This document shows, in pieces, positions 1 to 10,849 of a stretch of DNA of 64,000 bases. Numbering within the stretch: position 1 is the first letter of the stretch; each line of letters starts with the position of its first letter. Source of the DNA: Enterobacter cloacae (lineage in GTDB: Bacteria; Pseudomonadota; Gammaproteobacteria; Enterobacterales; Enterobacteriaceae); assembly GCF_011078175.1 (NCBI RefSeq), contig NZ_JAALCJ010000003.1, forward strand, positions 186,001 through 250,000, read 5' to 3'. The notes beneath the pieces are model-generated. The model was given only the letters and a program-made list of their open reading frames with translations. It was not told the DNA's origin and searched no databases. Position numbers and translations under genes: made by a program.

Positions 1-44
1 AAGTGAACGAGAACCGCGCTGTTGCTCTGTACGGATTTAGACAT
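1..44 (-). CDS. fkpB: FkpB peptidyl-prolyl isomerase, N-terminal fragment cut by window edge
   Basis: Only the first 14 codons plus two bases are present. Reading the lower strand from the ATG at 44 gives MSKSVQSNSAVLVH, which matches the start of E. coli FkpB (SlpA), an FKBP-type peptidyl-prolyl cis-trans isomerase of about 149 residues. It lies downstream of lspA in the same direction, as expected for the ribF-ileS-lspA-fkpB-ispH operon. The fragment is short, so the call rests on the near-exact N-terminus plus synteny. Confidence 0.85.
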   Translation of the reverse strand, partial: MSKSVQSNSAVLVH

Positions 45-77
45 GCAAATTGCTCGCTTGTTTTGGGTTACCTGTTT

Positions 78-154
78 GCCCGGTGGCGCTTAGCTTACCG
101 GGCCTACGGGAGGCCACAAATTCTGTAGGCCGGGTAAGCGTAGCGCCACCCGGC
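78..154. repeat. Paired REP elements (BIME) between lspA and fkpB
   Basis: Two copies of a REP-type sequence face each other: one reads GCCCGGTGGCGCT...ACCGGGC, the other GGCCGGGTAAGCG...CCACCCGGC, with about 20 bases between them. This is the classic enterobacterial palindromic repeat found between genes of an operon, where it can form a hairpin that stabilises upstream mRNA or binds gyrase or IHF. Related copies occur in this window at 17509, 27497, 36851 and 44069. Confidence 0.85.
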
Positions 155-162
155 ATTGATGC

Positions 163-663
163 TTACGCCTGCTCTTTCGCGGCCGGTTTAGGCAAGAAGC
201 CTTCCAGCACGATTAACGCCGCACCAATACAAATTGCAGTATCGGCCAGGTTAAAGGTGGCGAAGTGCCAGTTGCCGACATAGAAGTCAATCATATCGAC
301 CACAAAGCCGTGCCACAGACGGTCAAACAGGTTGCCCAGCGCACCGCCAATGATCAGCGCGTAGGCGATGTTATTCAGCTTTTGCGTGGCTTTCCCGCGG
401 TACATCAGCACCGCCAGCACAACGCAGATACCGAGAGCGATACCTGCGAAGAACCAGCGCTGCCAGCCGCCGCTGTCAGCCAGGAAGCTAAACGCCGCGC
501 CGTAGTTGCGCGCATAGTGCAGATTAAGCGACGGGAACAGCGAAACCGTATCCCCCAGAGCAAAGTTCTGGAGGATCAGGTATTTGCTGCCCAAATCAAT
601 AATCAGCACGACTACCACCAGCCACAGCCAGCGCAGCCCTGTTGAAGAGAGTGATTTACTCAT
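163..663 (-). CDS. lspA: Lipoprotein signal peptidase (signal peptidase II)
   Basis: The 166-residue inner-membrane aspartic protease removes signal peptides from diacylglyceryl-modified prolipoproteins. Four hydrophobic segments are visible, and the two catalytic regions are present: [13 protein letters not shown] with the first Asp, and [11 protein letters not shown] with the second. Length matches the E. coli protein (164). Its ATG shares one base with the TGA stop of ileS, so the two genes are translationally coupled in the ribF-ileS-lspA-fkpB operon. Inhibited by globomycin in the family. Confidence 0.98.
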   Translation of the reverse strand: MSKSLSSTGLRWLWLVVVVLIIDLGSKYLILQNFALGDTVSLFPSLNLHYARNYGAAFSFLADSGGWQRWFFAGIALGICVVLAVLMYRGKATQKLNNIAYALIIGGALGNLFDRLWHGFVVDMIDFYVGNWHFATFNLADTAICIGAALIVLEGFLPKPAAKEQA

Positions 664-3479
664 CAGGCAAACTTACGTTTTTCGCCATCACCGGCGATGT
701 TGCTGACACAGCGTCCGCAGATCTCTGCGTGTTCCGCCACCTTGCCGACATCGGTCGTGTAATGCCAGCAGCGCGAGCACTTCTCGCCCTCGGCTTTCGC
801 CAGCGCCACTTTCAGCCCTTTGAGCAGTTCGCTCTGCTGGGCATCAGCGCTCGCGTCGGCATAATCCGCAACATTCGCACCAGAGGTCAACAGGACAAAT
901 CGTAATTCATCGCCCAGCGCCGTCAGCTTCGCCGCCAGCTCAGGTTCCGCATACAGGGTTACTGCCGCTTCCAGAGAGCCGCCCACTTTCTTGTCGGCAC
1001 GCGCCTGCTCGATAACCTTGTTCACTTCGCCGCGCACTTTCAGCAGCTCGTCCCAGAAGCTGTCGTTCATGGCTTCGGTCCCAGACAGGCCAAACAGACC
1101 TTCGTACCACTCGCCGGTGAAGACATACTTCTCACGATCCCCTGGCAGGTAGCCCCAGATCTCATCCGCGGTGAAGGACATGATCGGCGCCATCCAGCGT
1201 ACCAGCGCCTCTGCGATGTGGAACAGCGCGGTCTGGCAGCTACGACGCGCCACGCTGTCCGCTTTCGCGGTGTACTGGCGGTCTTTGATGATGTCGAGGT
1301 AGAACGAGCCCATTTCGATGGAGCAGAAGCGCATCAGGCGCTGCACCACTTCGTGGAAGTCATAAGACTCATAGGCTTTCAGGATATCCTCCTGCGCCGC
1401 CTTCGCGCAGCCTACCGCCCAGCGATCGAGCACGACCATCTCTTCCGGTTTCACCATGTCTTTCACTGGGTCAAAGCCGTTCAGGTTCGCCAGCAGGAAG
1501 CGCGCGGTGTTACGGATACGACGATAGCTGTCGGCAGCACGCTTCAGGATCTCGTCAGACACCGCCATTTCACCGGTGTAGTCGGTAGAAGCCACCCACA
1601 GACGCAGGATGTCTGCGCCCAGCTTGTTCATCACATCCTGCGGAGAAACGGTGTTCCCGATGGATTTGGACATCTTACGACCCTGACCATCCACGGTGAA
1701 GCCGTGAGTCAGTACCTGGCGGTAAGGTGCTTTACCTTTCATGGCGGTGGAGATCATCAGGGATGACATGAACCAGCCGCGGTGTTGGTCAGACCCTTCC
1801 AGATACATGTCGGCAGCATGACCGGCAAACTCTGGACGCACGTCAACCACCGAGGCGTGGGTTGAACCGGAGTCGAACCACACGTCCAGGGTATCTGGCA
1901 CTTTCTCGTAGCTGTCCGCGTCCGCGCCCAGGATGTCGCGGGCATCGAGATCCCACCACGCCTGAATGCCGTCAACTTCGACGCGCTTCGCCACTTCTTC
2001 CATCAGTTCCAGGGTGTTCGGGTGCAGTTCCTGGGTCTCTTTATGGACGAACAGAGACATCGGTACGCCCCACGTACGCTGACGGGAGATACACCAGTCA
2101 GGACGGTTAGCGACCATGGATTCGATACGCGCCTGGCCCCAGTCCGGGATCCACTGCACGCCTTTGATCTCTTTCAGAGACTGCTCGCGCAACCCTTTCT
2201 GATCCATGCTGACGAACCACTGCGGGGTCGCACGGAAGATGATTGGCGTCTTGTGACGCCAGCAGCACGGATAGCTGTGCTGCATTTTCTCAACGTGCAG
2301 CAGCGCGCCGCTGGTGCGCAGCATGTCCACGATGATGTCGTTGGCTTTAAAGACGTTGATACCGTCCAGGGCTGGATAAGTACCCGGCAGGTATGAGCCG
2401 TCCGGGCCAACCGGGTTGGCGATTTCCAGACCGTACTTCAGGCTGATATTGTAATCGTCAGGACCGTGGCCACCGGCAGTGTGTACCGCACCGGTACCGG
2501 CTTCCAGCGTAACGTGGTCGCCCAGGATTGCCGGAACATCGAAGTCCAGGAACGGGTGTTTGAAGCGCAGATGCTCCAGCTCGGCACCTTTAACCGTACC
2601 CAGAATGCTGTACTCGGTGATGTTCGCGCGCTTCAGCACGCTCTCCACCAGGTCTTTCGCCAGGATCAGCGCACGGCCTTCAACCTGTACCAGTGCATAG
2701 TCGAACTCCGCAGAAAGGGAGATCGCGCGGTTGGCTGGCAGGGTCCATGGCGTGGTGGTCCAGATTACCAGCGAGATTGGGCCTTCGACGCCTGGCAGAC
2801 CAAATTTGCCTTGCAGCGCTTCCTGATCGACGCCTTCAAAAGCCACATCGATGGATGGAGAAGTTTTGTCGTAATACTCAACTTCCGCCTCAGCCAGCGC
2901 AGATCGGCAATCTACGCACCAGTGCACCGGCTTGGCGCCTTTGTGCAGGTGGCCGTTACCGATGATTTTGCCCAGCGCACGGATGATGTTGGCTTCAGTT
3001 TTGAAGTCCATGGTCAGGTACGGGTGCGACCAGTCGCCCAATACGCCCAGACGGATGAAGTCAGCGCGCTGACCGTCAACCTGCGTGGCGGCGTATTCGC
3101 GGCATTTTGCGCGAAACTCAGCGGCGGTGAACTTCTCACCTGGCTTGCCAAACTCTTGCTCCACTTTCAGCTCGATTGGCAGACCGTGGCAGTCCCAGCC
3201 CGGAACGTAAGGCGAGTCATATCCCGCGAGTCCTTTGGACTTCACGATAATGTCTTTCAGAATCTTGTTTACAGAGTGACCAATATGAATGCTGCCATTC
3301 GCATAGGGAGGGCCATCATGCAGAATGAAGGTTTTTTTGCCTTTTTTGGCTGCACGAATGATGCCGTACAGGTCATCATCGGTCCAACGCGCCAGCATTC
3401 CCGGTTCACGCTTGGCGAGATCGCCGCGCATCGGGAACCCTGTTTCCGGCAAATTCAGGGTTGATTTATAGTCACTCAT
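663..3479 (-). CDS. ileS: Isoleucyl-tRNA synthetase
   Basis: The 938-residue class Ia synthetase charges tRNA-Ile in the cytoplasm and edits misactivated valine. HIGH is at residues 65-68 and KMSKS near residue 602; a large editing (CP1) insertion with the [11 protein letters not shown] segment lies between them. The C-terminus ends in a zinc-binding domain with CSRCWH and CGRC pairs. Length equals E. coli IleS. It follows ribF after a 45 bp gap, and its stop overlaps the start of lspA by one base. Confidence 0.99.
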   Translation of the reverse strand: MSDYKSTLNLPETGFPMRGDLAKREPGMLARWTDDDLYGIIRAAKKGKKTFILHDGPPYANGSIHIGHSVNKILKDIIVKSKGLAGYDSPYVPGWDCHGLPIELKVEQEFGKPGEKFTAAEFRAKCREYAATQVDGQRADFIRLGVLGDWSHPYLTMDFKTEANIIRALGKIIGNGHLHKGAKPVHWCVDCRSALAEAEVEYYDKTSPSIDVAFEGVDQEALQGKFGLPGVEGPISLVIWTTTPWTLPANRAISLSAEFDYALVQVEGRALILAKDLVESVLKRANITEYSILGTVKGAELEHLRFKHPFLDFDVPAILGDHVTLEAGTGAVHTAGGHGPDDYNISLKYGLEIANPVGPDGSYLPGTYPALDGINVFKANDIIVDMLRTSGALLHVEKMQHSYPCCWRHKTPIIFRATPQWFVSMDQKGLREQSLKEIKGVQWIPDWGQARIESMVANRPDWCISRQRTWGVPMSLFVHKETQELHPNTLELMEEVAKRVEVDGIQAWWDLDARDILGADADSYEKVPDTLDVWFDSGSTHASVVDVRPEFAGHAADMYLEGSDQHRGWFMSSLMISTAMKGKAPYRQVLTHGFTVDGQGRKMSKSIGNTVSPQDVMNKLGADILRLWVASTDYTGEMAVSDEILKRAADSYRRIRNTARFLLANLNGFDPVKDMVKPEEMVVLDRWAVGCAKAAQEDILKAYESYDFHEVVQRLMRFCSIEMGSFYLDIIKDRQYTAKADSVARRSCQTALFHIAEALVRWMAPIMSFTADEIWGYLPGDREKYVFTGEWYEGLFGLSGTEAMNDSFWDELLKVRGEVNKVIEQARADKKVGGSLEAAVTLYAEPELAAKLTALGDELRFVLLTSGANVADYADASADAQQSELLKGLKVALAKAEGEKCSRCWHYTTDVGKVAEHAEICGRCVSNIAGDGEKRKFA

Positions 3480-3524
3480 CAGATTCTCGGTTCCGTATTT
3501 ATCACGTAGGCAGTTAAGCCGGTT

Positions 3525-4451
3525 CTAAAGCCCAAAAAACTCGCGGGCCGTTAATTCATCTCGCGCGATTTGCGCCTTAAGTTCATCCAGCGAAGCGAAT
3601 CGCTGTTCATTGCGTATTTTTTTACGCAGTATCACATCTATATGGCGACCGTAGAGGTCCATCACAACGTCCAGCAGGTGTACTTCTAACTGTTGACGCA
3701 CACCGGCAACGGTTGGACGTGTGCCAATGTTGGCAACACCGTAGAACGGCTTCTCGCCCAGTCCTGCCACTTCCACCGCATAAACCCCTTTAACCGGGGA
3801 GACCTGACGACGCAGCGGGATATTCGCCGTCGGGAAACCTATCGTGCGGCCCAGCGCATCGCCATGGACCACGCGACCTGAAATCGTGAACGGATGGCCC
3901 AGCAGCGTTTCTGCCGTGTCCAGATCATCGTTCGCCAGCGCCTGACGTACCGCCGTGCTGCTGACGCGCACCCCGCCCTCGCAGAAGGTCATCGTACTGG
4001 TGACGTCAAACCCGTACTCCAGGCCAGCCTTCTGTAATAACAAGAAATCGCCCTGACGACCAGCGCCAAAGCGGAAATCATCGCCCACGGCGAGAAACTG
4101 TACGCCAAGCTGCCTGACCAACAGGTCGCTGACAAAGTTTTGTGCGGTCAGCGCGGCAAAGCGACGGTCGAACCGTAGGCACAGGACGTAGTCCACTCCT
4201 GACTCCGCCAGATAGCGTAACTTTTCTCGCAGACGAGTCAGCCGCGCGGGGGATTTCTCGCCTGCAAACAGCTCCAGCGGCTGAGGCTCGAAAATCATCA
4301 CCACGACGGGCAGGCCTCGCGCCTCGCCTTCTTTACGCAATCCCTGCAACAGCGCCTGATGCCCACGATGCACGCCGTCGAAATTACCAATGGTCAGCAC
4401 GCACCCGTGCGGGGCTTGACTGAGATTATGTATGCCGCGTATCAGCTTCAT
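3525..4451 (-). CDS. ribF: Bifunctional riboflavin kinase / FAD synthetase
   Basis: The 308-residue enzyme phosphorylates riboflavin to FMN and adenylates FMN to FAD. The N-terminal nucleotidyltransferase domain carries GNFDGVHRGH (a HxGH-like motif) near residue 23, and the C-terminal flavokinase domain has GRTIGFPTAN near residue 203. The protein ends at EFFGL, a few residues shorter than the E. coli enzyme (313), within normal variation. First gene of the ribF-ileS-lspA-fkpB operon; its upstream region is shared divergently with rpsT. Confidence 0.98.
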   Translation of the reverse strand: MKLIRGIHNLSQAPHGCVLTIGNFDGVHRGHQALLQGLRKEGEARGLPVVVMIFEPQPLELFAGEKSPARLTRLREKLRYLAESGVDYVLCLRFDRRFAALTAQNFVSDLLVRQLGVQFLAVGDDFRFGAGRQGDFLLLQKAGLEYGFDVTSTMTFCEGGVRVSSTAVRQALANDDLDTAETLLGHPFTISGRVVHGDALGRTIGFPTANIPLRRQVSPVKGVYAVEVAGLGEKPFYGVANIGTRPTVAGVRQQLEVHLLDVVMDLYGRHIDVILRKKIRNEQRFASLDELKAQIARDELTAREFFGL

Positions 4452-4458
4452 GACTGGC

Positions 4459-4551
4459 TCAAAACAGTGAAAATCGCCAAAGTATACCTTGTACAGCGGT
4501 TAAGGTTAACCGGCGATTGTTCACGCTAAACAGAAAGCTGTATGATTTCAT
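4459..4551 (-). pseudogene. yaaY: Remnant of the E. coli yaaY reading frame upstream of ribF
   Basis: A 30-codon lower-strand frame ends in VNNRRLTLTAVQGILWRFSLF, closely resembling what I recall as the C-terminus of E. coli YaaY (about 72 residues), an uncharacterised ORF at this same position. The upstream part is also recognisable (SDGAGFYQL followed by EYSFSA) but runs into a stop, and its presumed ATG is out of frame. So the DNA is conserved while the frame is not. Either the gene has decayed or E. coli yaaY was never coding and conservation reflects the ribF/rpsT control region. Confidence 0.45.
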
Positions 4552-4703
4552 CACGCTGACCTTTCACAGCAAAAAAATCTGCCCGCAAACTGCGATTTTT
4601 ACGCCGAAAAGCTGTATTCACGAATGACAAGCTGGTAGAATCCTGCGCCATCACTACGTAACGTAGCGTCGCCACATTAACGGCGCTTATTTGCACAAAT
4701 CCA

Positions 4704-4732
4704 TTGACAAAAGAAGGTATAGAGGGCATATT
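4704..4732 (+). promoter_or_regulatory. Candidate rpsT promoter
   Basis: A perfect -35 hexamer TTGACA (4704-4709) is followed after 17 bp by CATATT (4727-4732), about 48 bp before the rpsT start codon. E. coli rpsT has two closely spaced promoters in this region; this resembles the proximal one. The -10 is weak, so its exact register is uncertain. Confidence 0.6.
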
Positions 4733-4758
4733 CCTCGGCCTTTGAATTGTCCACATAG

Positions 4759-5043
<285 letters not shown>

Positions 5044-5071
5044 TCGCCACTTGTTGTTGCTTGTTTGAAAG

Positions 5072-5096
5072 AACCCGCTTAACGCGGGTTTTTTTA
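5072..5096 (+). terminator. rpsT intrinsic terminator
   Basis: Seven-base-pair stem AACCCGC/GCGGGTT with a five-base loop, followed by a run of T, starting about 30 bp after the rpsT stop. It lies just before the end of convergent nhaR and could weakly serve both directions. Confidence 0.9.
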
Positions 5097-5101
5097 TGTC
5101 T

Positions 5102-6004
5102 TCATATTGCCGGTGGCGTAAATAGCGCCGAGTAGTCGCGGTTGCAGATCCGCTGCACCGCCGGGTGCTGAATCATCCTTTCGGCGAATATGGCGTGGTA
5201 TTCTTCCATCACGTTATCCACCCTGCCAATCTCGGTAATCTTGTCGTCTGAATAGAGATCGTGCGCATACAGCGTCGGGGCAACGAAGATAGCGTTGTGC
5301 GCCTCGCCAAAGGCTTTCATCAGCGCCGCATCGTCGAACTCGCCGAGGATTTCTACGTTCAGTCCCTGCGAGTTAAACCAGTTAAGCAGCTTACGTCCGA
5401 GCATTGAGCGTCTTCCCGGTACCAGCAAACGGCGCTCTTCCAGGCAGGCCGGAAACGGTTTTTCCGGTGGCGGATTGATGCACCAGAAACTCACGCCGCA
5501 TTCACCAATTTTTACCGAGAACAGCCCCTCCTGCTGCGTGGAGTCGATAGGGCAATCCGAGATAATCATGTCCAGCTTATGCTGGCTCAGCTGTTCCAGC
5601 AGCATTTCGTGAGTGGACTCAAAGCAGCGTAAATGAATCTGTTCATCTTCTACCACCGCCGCATCCAGCACTCCGCTCACCAGCCGTTTGGACAGCGCAT
5701 CCGCCACCCCCACGTCAAAGAGCAGGTTAGACTCTTTGCGATAGTTAACAATATCCAGCATCTCCTGGCTCAGGGTGAACATCTTGTCCGCATAGCGGAA
5801 CACCAGTTCGCCCAGCTCGCTCGGCTCAATCCCCCGCCCTTTCCGCTTAAAAAGCTTCCCCTGCAAGCGCTCTTCCAGGGCTTTGATTTGACCGGTGATA
5901 GTCTGTGGCGTCAGGTAGAGCGCCTCTGCGGCTCCAACGACCGAGCCCTGCTTGTAGACATGCCAGAAGTAATAGAGATGGTTATAGTTCAAATGTGACA
6001 TCAC
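5102..6004 (-). CDS. nhaR: LysR-type transcriptional activator of nhaA (NhaR)
   Basis: A 300-residue LysR-family protein: winged helix-turn-helix at about residues 5-62 ([24 protein letters not shown] region) and a periplasmic-binding-like effector domain after it. In E. coli NhaR senses sodium, activates nhaA and also acts on pgaABCD and osmC. It lies 54 bp downstream of nhaA on the same strand, the usual nhaA-nhaR arrangement, so it is probably partly co-transcribed. Confidence 0.96.
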   Translation of the reverse strand: MMSHLNYNHLYYFWHVYKQGSVVGAAEALYLTPQTITGQIKALEERLQGKLFKRKGRGIEPSELGELVFRYADKMFTLSQEMLDIVNYRKESNLLFDVGVADALSKRLVSGVLDAAVVEDEQIHLRCFESTHEMLLEQLSQHKLDMIISDCPIDSTQQEGLFSVKIGECGVSFWCINPPPEKPFPACLEERRLLVPGRRSMLGRKLLNWFNSQGLNVEILGEFDDAALMKAFGEAHNAIFVAPTLYAHDLYSDDKITEIGRVDNVMEEYHAIFAERMIQHPAVQRICNRDYSALFTPPAI

Positions 6005-6058
6005 GTTTTCACTCCCTGATAGTTATCGGGAGAAGGCTTCCCTTCTCCCGGTTTCCTG

Positions 6059-7234
6059 TTATGCCTGGACAGCCTGTCCGGACAACTTCACTTTCAACAA
6101 GGTATAACCAATAGCCGCGGCCAGTAATGACCCGATGAGAATGCCGAGTTTTGCCCAGACGATAAGCTCAGGCGCGCTTGCACCAAACGCCAGCGTTGAG
6201 ATAAAGATCGACATGGTAAATCCGATTCCGCACAGCACGCCGACGGCCATAATCTGACTAAAGGTGGTTCCATTTGGCAATGATGCCAGCTTCATCTTCA
6301 GCGCCAGCCAGCAGAACAGGCTAATGCCCAGCGGCTTACCGATAAACAGACCGGCGATGATGCCCAGCGGCAGCACCGAGGTGAGCCCCTCCAGGGTAAC
6401 CCCTGCCAGGGACACACCCGCGTTGGCAAACGCAAACAGCGGCAGGATCATAAAGCCCACCCACGGGTGCAACACATGCTCTAATTGTTTAGCAGGCGAT
6501 TTGCCGTCCTGCTCCTTCAGCGGAATAAAGAAGCCAACGATGACGCCAGCCAGCGTGGCATGCACGCCAGACTTCAGCACCGCCGTCCACAGCACCATTC
6601 CCACCAGAATATAAATACCCGTGCGTCGGACGTTGAAGATGTTCAGCAACGCCAGCACCGCAATAGCTACGGCCGCCACGCTCAGCGACAGAACAGACAG
6701 TTCACTGGTGTAGAACAGCGCGATAATCACGATAGCACCCAGGTCATCAATAATCGCCAGCGCCATCAGGAAAATTTTGAGTGCTGTCGGCACACGGCTG
6801 CCAAGCAGGGCTAAAACGCCGAGCGCAAACGCGATGTCCGTTGCGGCCGGGATCGCCCAGCCGTCACGCGCAACCGGATCCTGCCACGCAAACGCGAGAA
6901 AGAGCAACGCCGGAACGATCATCCCGCCAATGGCGGCGATCACCGGAAACGCTGCGCGCTGACGGCTGGCAAGCGAACCGATCACCAGCTCACGTTTAAC
7001 CTCCAGGCCCACCAGCAGGAAGAACACCGCCATCAGCGCATCGTTGATCCACAGCAGCATGTTCTTGTTAATTTCCAGCGCCCCGACCTTCAGCTCGACG
7101 GGCGTTTCCAGAAATGCGTGATAGAGATCGCGCGTCATGCCCATGTTGGCGAGCAGCATGGCGACCACAGCAGCAATAATCAGAATAATGCCGCCGGATG
7201 CCTCACTGCTAAAAAAACGGTGTAGTAATTTCAC
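6059..7234 (-). CDS. nhaA: Na+/H+ antiporter NhaA
   Basis: The 391-residue inner-membrane protein exchanges two protons for one sodium or lithium ion. Twelve hydrophobic segments can be traced. The ion-binding acidic residues are present: Asp133 in ATDIAFALG and the Asp163-Asp164 pair in [11 protein letters not shown]. Length is three residues more than in E. coli. It heads nhaA-nhaR; in E. coli the gene is induced by sodium via NhaR. Confidence 0.98.
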   Translation of the reverse strand: MKLLHRFFSSEASGGIILIIAAVVAMLLANMGMTRDLYHAFLETPVELKVGALEINKNMLLWINDALMAVFFLLVGLEVKRELVIGSLASRQRAAFPVIAAIGGMIVPALLFLAFAWQDPVARDGWAIPAATDIAFALGVLALLGSRVPTALKIFLMALAIIDDLGAIVIIALFYTSELSVLSLSVAAVAIAVLALLNIFNVRRTGIYILVGMVLWTAVLKSGVHATLAGVIVGFFIPLKEQDGKSPAKQLEHVLHPWVGFMILPLFAFANAGVSLAGVTLEGLTSVLPLGIIAGLFIGKPLGISLFCWLALKMKLASLPNGTTFSQIMAVGVLCGIGFTMSIFISTLAFGASAPELIVWAKLGILIGSLLAAAIGYTLLKVKLSGQAVQA

Positions 7235-7355
7235 GTTTACTCTCTCTTTTACAACAATACCTCGTTAAAACCATAATATCAGCGCAAAAAGATCGGTAAA
7301 AACAGATTAATATTGGGTATATATTCAGTTAAACCGAGCAATAAGGCTATAAAGC

Positions 7356-7386
7356 AAAAAGCCCGGAATCACTTCCGGGCTTTAAA
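7356..7386 (-). terminator. dnaKJ intrinsic terminator
   Basis: On the lower strand AAAGCCCGGAA and TTCCGGGCTTT form an 11-bp stem with a four-base loop, followed by further T-rich sequence, about 20 bp after the dnaJ stop. It separates dnaKJ from nhaA, which is read in the same direction. Confidence 0.9.
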
Positions 7387-7407
7387 GGATAGTAACCAGC
7401 TGGCGGG

Positions 7408-8553
7408 CTAGCGGGTTAAATCGTCGAAGAATTTTTTGACGCCATCGAAGAAGCTTTTGGAGCGCGGGCTATTTTTCTCACCCGTTGGGCCGCCAAAGCT
7501 TTCCTGCAACTCTTTGAGGAGCTGTTTCTGCTTGTCGTTCAGGCCGACCGGCGTTTCAACGACCACGCGGCATAACAGGTCACCCTGCGCGCCACCGCGA
7601 ACGGATTTAACGCCTTTGCCGCGCATGCGGAACAGTTTGCCGGTCTGGGTTTCGCCAGGGATTTTCAGGTTAACGCGACCGTCCAGCGTCGGCACTTCAA
7701 TTTCACCGCCGAGTGCCGCCATCGCGAAGTTGATCGGCACTTCACAGTACAGGTTGTTACCTTCACGCTCGAAGATGGCGTGCTGCTTCACCTGAACCTG
7801 AACGTACAGATCGCCTGCCGGTGCGCCGTGCTCACCTGCTTCCCCCTCACCTGCCAGACGGATGCGGTCTCCCGTATCCACGCCTGCCGGGATCTTAACA
7901 GACAGCGTTTTGGTTTTCTCAACGCGACCGTGACCGTGACATTTGGTGCACGGATCCTTAATCAGCGTACCGCGACCGTGACAGTGCGGACACGCCTGCT
8001 GCACCGCGAAGAAGCCCTGACGCATCTGAACCTGACCGGAACCGTGACAGGTCGGACAGGTCTGCGGCTGAGTCCCCGCCTTCGCACCGCTGCCGTGGCA
8101 AACGTCACACTCTTCCAGCGTCGGGATACGGATCTCTTTGGTTACGCCGCGAACCGCTTCTTCCAGCGTCAGATCCATGTTGTAGCGCAGGTCTGCGCCG
8201 CGCGCCGCACGTTGACGACCACGACCACCGCCGAAGATATCGCCGAACACATCGCCAAAGATGTCGCTGAAATCAGCACCGCCGCCAAAGCCGCCGCCAC
8301 CGAATCCGCCGCCGCCCATGCCGCCCTGTTCAAAGGCCGCGTGGCCGTACTGGTCATAGGCCGCACGTTTTTGTGCATCGGTCAGGACTTCGTAGGCTTC
8401 TTTGATCTCTTTAAATTTTGCTTCAGCCTCTTTATCCCCCTGATTGCGATCCGGGTGGAATTTCATGGCCAGGCGCTTATACGCCTTTTTAATTTCACGC
8501 TCTTCCGCAGTTTTCGGAACGCCTAAAATCTCGTAATAGTCTTGCTTTGCCAT
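7408..8553 (-). CDS. dnaJ: Chaperone DnaJ (Hsp40)
   Basis: The co-chaperone stimulates DnaK ATPase and delivers unfolded clients. Starting at the ATG at 8553 ([10 protein letters not shown]) it has 381 residues; a longer frame begins 24 bp upstream but the family start is MAKQDYYE. The J-domain has HPD at about 33-35, followed by a Gly/Phe-rich linker, four CxxCxGxG zinc motifs ([32 protein letters not shown]) and the C-terminal substrate domain. Second gene of dnaKJ, after an 87 bp spacer with a strong hairpin. Confidence 0.98.
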   Translation of the reverse strand: MAKQDYYEILGVPKTAEEREIKKAYKRLAMKFHPDRNQGDKEAEAKFKEIKEAYEVLTDAQKRAAYDQYGHAAFEQGGMGGGGFGGGGFGGGADFSDIFGDVFGDIFGGGRGRQRAARGADLRYNMDLTLEEAVRGVTKEIRIPTLEECDVCHGSGAKAGTQPQTCPTCHGSGQVQMRQGFFAVQQACPHCHGRGTLIKDPCTKCHGHGRVEKTKTLSVKIPAGVDTGDRIRLAGEGEAGEHGAPAGDLYVQVQVKQHAIFEREGNNLYCEVPINFAMAALGGEIEVPTLDGRVNLKIPGETQTGKLFRMRGKGVKSVRGGAQGDLLCRVVVETPVGLNDKQKQLLKELQESFGGPTGEKNSPRSKSFFDGVKKFFDDLTR

Positions 8554-8581
8554 TGGTTTTTTTAAGCCCCTTAACATGCGA

Positions 8582-8614
8582 GCACGGGCGTGGAGAATTC
8601 TCCTACGCCCGTGC
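8582..8614 (-). other. Intercistronic hairpin between dnaK and dnaJ
   Basis: GCACGGGCGT (8582-8591) pairs with ACGCCCGTGC (8605-8614), and the intervening bases contain the self-complementary GGAGAATTCTCC, so nearly all 33 bases can form one long hairpin. No T-run follows. Position between co-transcribed dnaK and dnaJ suggests a role in RNA processing, stability or adjusting the DnaK:DnaJ ratio; this function is inferred. Confidence 0.8.
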
Positions 8615-8640
8615 CGATTACTTACCCTGCATCAGGGCGA

Positions 8641-10554
8641 TTATTTTTTGTCTTTCACTTCTTCGAACTCAGCGTCGACAACATCGTCGTCTTTCGCGTT
8701 GTTCTGGGAAGCATCAGCGCCCGCCTGCTGCTGCGCGTGCTGCTGCTGAGCGATTTCCATCAGCTTCTGAGAAACCTGTGCCAGCTCCTGCATCTTCGCT
8801 TCGATATCCGCTTTGTCTTCGCCTTTCAGAGACGTTTCCAGCGCGCTCAGTGCAGCGTCGATTGCAGTTTTGTCTTCCGCTGGCAGTTTATCGCCCGCTT
8901 CTTCAACCTGCTTACGGGTGCTGTGCAGCAGATGGTCACCCTGGTTGCGGGTCTGAACCAGCTCTTCGAACTTACGGTCGGATTCCGCGTTAGCTTCGGC
9001 ATCACGAACCATTTTTTCGATTTCCGCTTCGTTCAGGCCAGAAGATGCCTTGATGGTGATCTTCTGCTCTTTACCGCTGTTTTTGTCTTTCGCAGACACG
9101 TGCAGGATACCGTCAGCATCGATGTCGAAGGTGACTTCGATCTGTGGCATGCCGCGTGGTGCCGGGTTAATACCGTCCAGGTTGAACTGACCCAGAGATT
9201 TGTTATCCGCCGCACGCTTACGCTCGCCCTGAATCACATGGATGGTTACCGCAGACTGGTTGTCTTCAGCGGTAGAGAACACCTGGCTGTGTTTCGTCGG
9301 GATAGTGGTGTTTTTGTTGATGAGCGGAGTCATCACGCCACCCATGGTTTCGATACCCAGAGACAGTGGGGTAACGTCCAGCAGCAGTACGTCTTTCACT
9401 TCACCCGTCAGTACACCACCCTGAACCGCAGCACCGATAGCAACGGCTTCGTCCGGGTTCACGTCTTTACGTGGCTCTTTACCAAAGAACTCAGCGACTT
9501 TCTTCTGAACCATTGGCATACGGGTCTGACCACCTACCAGGATAACGTCCTGGATGTCAGACACGGACAGGCCAGCGTCCTGCAATGCAACTTTCAGTGG
9601 CTCGATAGAACGGTTCACCAGGTCTTCTACCAGGCTTTCCAGTTTCGCACGGGTCACTTTGATGTTCATGTGTTTTGGACCGGTCGCGTCTGCGGTGATG
9701 TACGGCAGGTTCACGTCGGTCTGCTGAGCGGAAGACAGCTCGATCTTCGCTTTCTCAGCGGCTTCTTTCAGGCGCTGCATGGCCAGCGGGTCGTTACGCA
9801 GGTCAATGCCCTGATCTTTCTTGAACTCGTCAACGAGGTAGTTGATAAGACGGGTATCGAAGTCTTCACCACCCAGGTGGGTATCACCGTTGGTTGCCAG
9901 AACTTCGAAAGTTTTTTCGCCGTCAACGTCGTCGATTTCGATAATAGAGATATCGAAAGTACCACCACCCAGGTCGTAAACCGCGATAGTACGGTTGCCA
10001 ACTTCTTTATCCAGACCGTAAGCCAGTGCTGCTGCGGTTGGTTCGTTGATGATACGTTTTACTTCCAGACCTGCGATACGGCCAGCATCTTTGGTTGCCT
10101 GACGCTGAGCATCGTTGAAGTAAGCAGGTACGGTGATAACAGCTTCAGTTACCGGTTCACCCAGGTAATCTTCCGCGGTTTTCTTCATTTTCTTCAGCAC
10201 TTCAGCAGAGATCTGCGGAGGTGCCGTTTTGGTGCCTTTCACATCAAGCCATGCATCGCCGTTATCGGCTGCGATGATTTTGTAAGGCATGATGGAAACG
10301 TCACGCTGAACTTCTTCGTCCTGGAAGCGGCGGCCAATCAGGCGTTTGATCGCAAACAGGGTGTTTTGCGGGTTTGTCACTGCCTGACGTTTAGCCGGCT
10401 GACCAACCAGAGTTTCACCATCCTGGGTATAAGCAATGATAGAAGGCGTGGTGCGATCGCCCTCGGCGTTCTCCAGCACACGTGCAGTAGTGCCGTCCAT
10501 AATCGCTACACAAGAGTTGGTAGTACCCAGGTCGATACCAATAATTTTACCCAT
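8641..10554 (-). CDS. dnaK: Chaperone DnaK (Hsp70)
   Basis: The 637-residue Hsp70 uses an ATP cycle to bind exposed hydrophobic peptides, working with DnaJ and GrpE. The N-terminal ATPase domain starts [17 protein letters not shown] and has the phosphate-binding [12 protein letters not shown] loop near residue 200; the substrate-binding domain follows the hydrophobic linker [14 protein letters not shown]; the C-terminus is acidic, ending [16 protein letters not shown]. Preceded by two sigma-32 promoters. A very long open frame on the opposite strand is a coding shadow. Confidence 0.99.
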   Translation of the reverse strand: MGKIIGIDLGTTNSCVAIMDGTTARVLENAEGDRTTPSIIAYTQDGETLVGQPAKRQAVTNPQNTLFAIKRLIGRRFQDEEVQRDVSIMPYKIIAADNGDAWLDVKGTKTAPPQISAEVLKKMKKTAEDYLGEPVTEAVITVPAYFNDAQRQATKDAGRIAGLEVKRIINEPTAAALAYGLDKEVGNRTIAVYDLGGGTFDISIIEIDDVDGEKTFEVLATNGDTHLGGEDFDTRLINYLVDEFKKDQGIDLRNDPLAMQRLKEAAEKAKIELSSAQQTDVNLPYITADATGPKHMNIKVTRAKLESLVEDLVNRSIEPLKVALQDAGLSVSDIQDVILVGGQTRMPMVQKKVAEFFGKEPRKDVNPDEAVAIGAAVQGGVLTGEVKDVLLLDVTPLSLGIETMGGVMTPLINKNTTIPTKHSQVFSTAEDNQSAVTIHVIQGERKRAADNKSLGQFNLDGINPAPRGMPQIEVTFDIDADGILHVSAKDKNSGKEQKITIKASSGLNEAEIEKMVRDAEANAESDRKFEELVQTRNQGDHLLHSTRKQVEEAGDKLPAEDKTAIDAALSALETSLKGEDKADIEAKMQELAQVSQKLMEIAQQQHAQQQAGADASQNNAKDDDVVDAEFEEVKDKK

Positions 10555-10601
10555 CTAAACGTCTCCACTAAAAATTCAGTCAACATGTGGTTGTGTACCT
10601 G

Positions 10602-10629
10602 TAATAAGGGCAGAACGTGCTTTTTCAAC
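10602..10629 (-). promoter_or_regulatory. dnaK P2 heat-shock (sigma-32) promoter
   Basis: On the lower strand GTTGAAA (-35) is followed about 13 bases later by CCCTTATTA (-10). Both position and sequence resemble the E. coli dnaK P2 promoter, about 50-75 bp before the ATG. Confidence 0.7.
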
Positions 10630-10678
10630 TGCCCAGATTTGATTTTTTTCAGGTCCACACACTGCGGTTGACTACAAG

Positions 10679-10704
10679 ATGGGGTCGCTACGGCATCCAT
10701 CAAG
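10679..10704 (-). promoter_or_regulatory. dnaK P1 heat-shock (sigma-32) promoter
   Basis: Lower-strand CTTGATG (10698-10704) and CCCCAT (10679-10684) with a 13-bp spacer match the sigma-32 consensus (CTTGAAA / CCCCAT-T). The surrounding sequence closely resembles the E. coli dnaK P1 promoter. Confidence 0.85.
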
Positions 10705-10849
10705 GGGCAAGCATGAAAAAAATTTTAATTTCACCCTGATGAGATCATAGACGGCGTCGATGCCGCCCATTATGATGCCGCGCCCCGCCAGGGAGAACTG
10801 GCGCGGGTTTACCATTTCACCATATTAATGATGATTTTTTTGAGGACTT

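Noticed and set aside
8590-10671. A 693-codon open frame on the upper strand opposite dnaK
   Set aside because: It is the mirror of dnaK, whose strong codon bias leaves few stops on the opposite strand. It has no ribosome site or recognisable domain, and it runs through the dnaK promoters.
10780-10810. The GC-rich hairpin before satP as a riboswitch
   Set aside because: It is a simple imperfect stem (CGCCAG/CTGGCG) without conserved riboswitch features; probably a minor hairpin in the leader.
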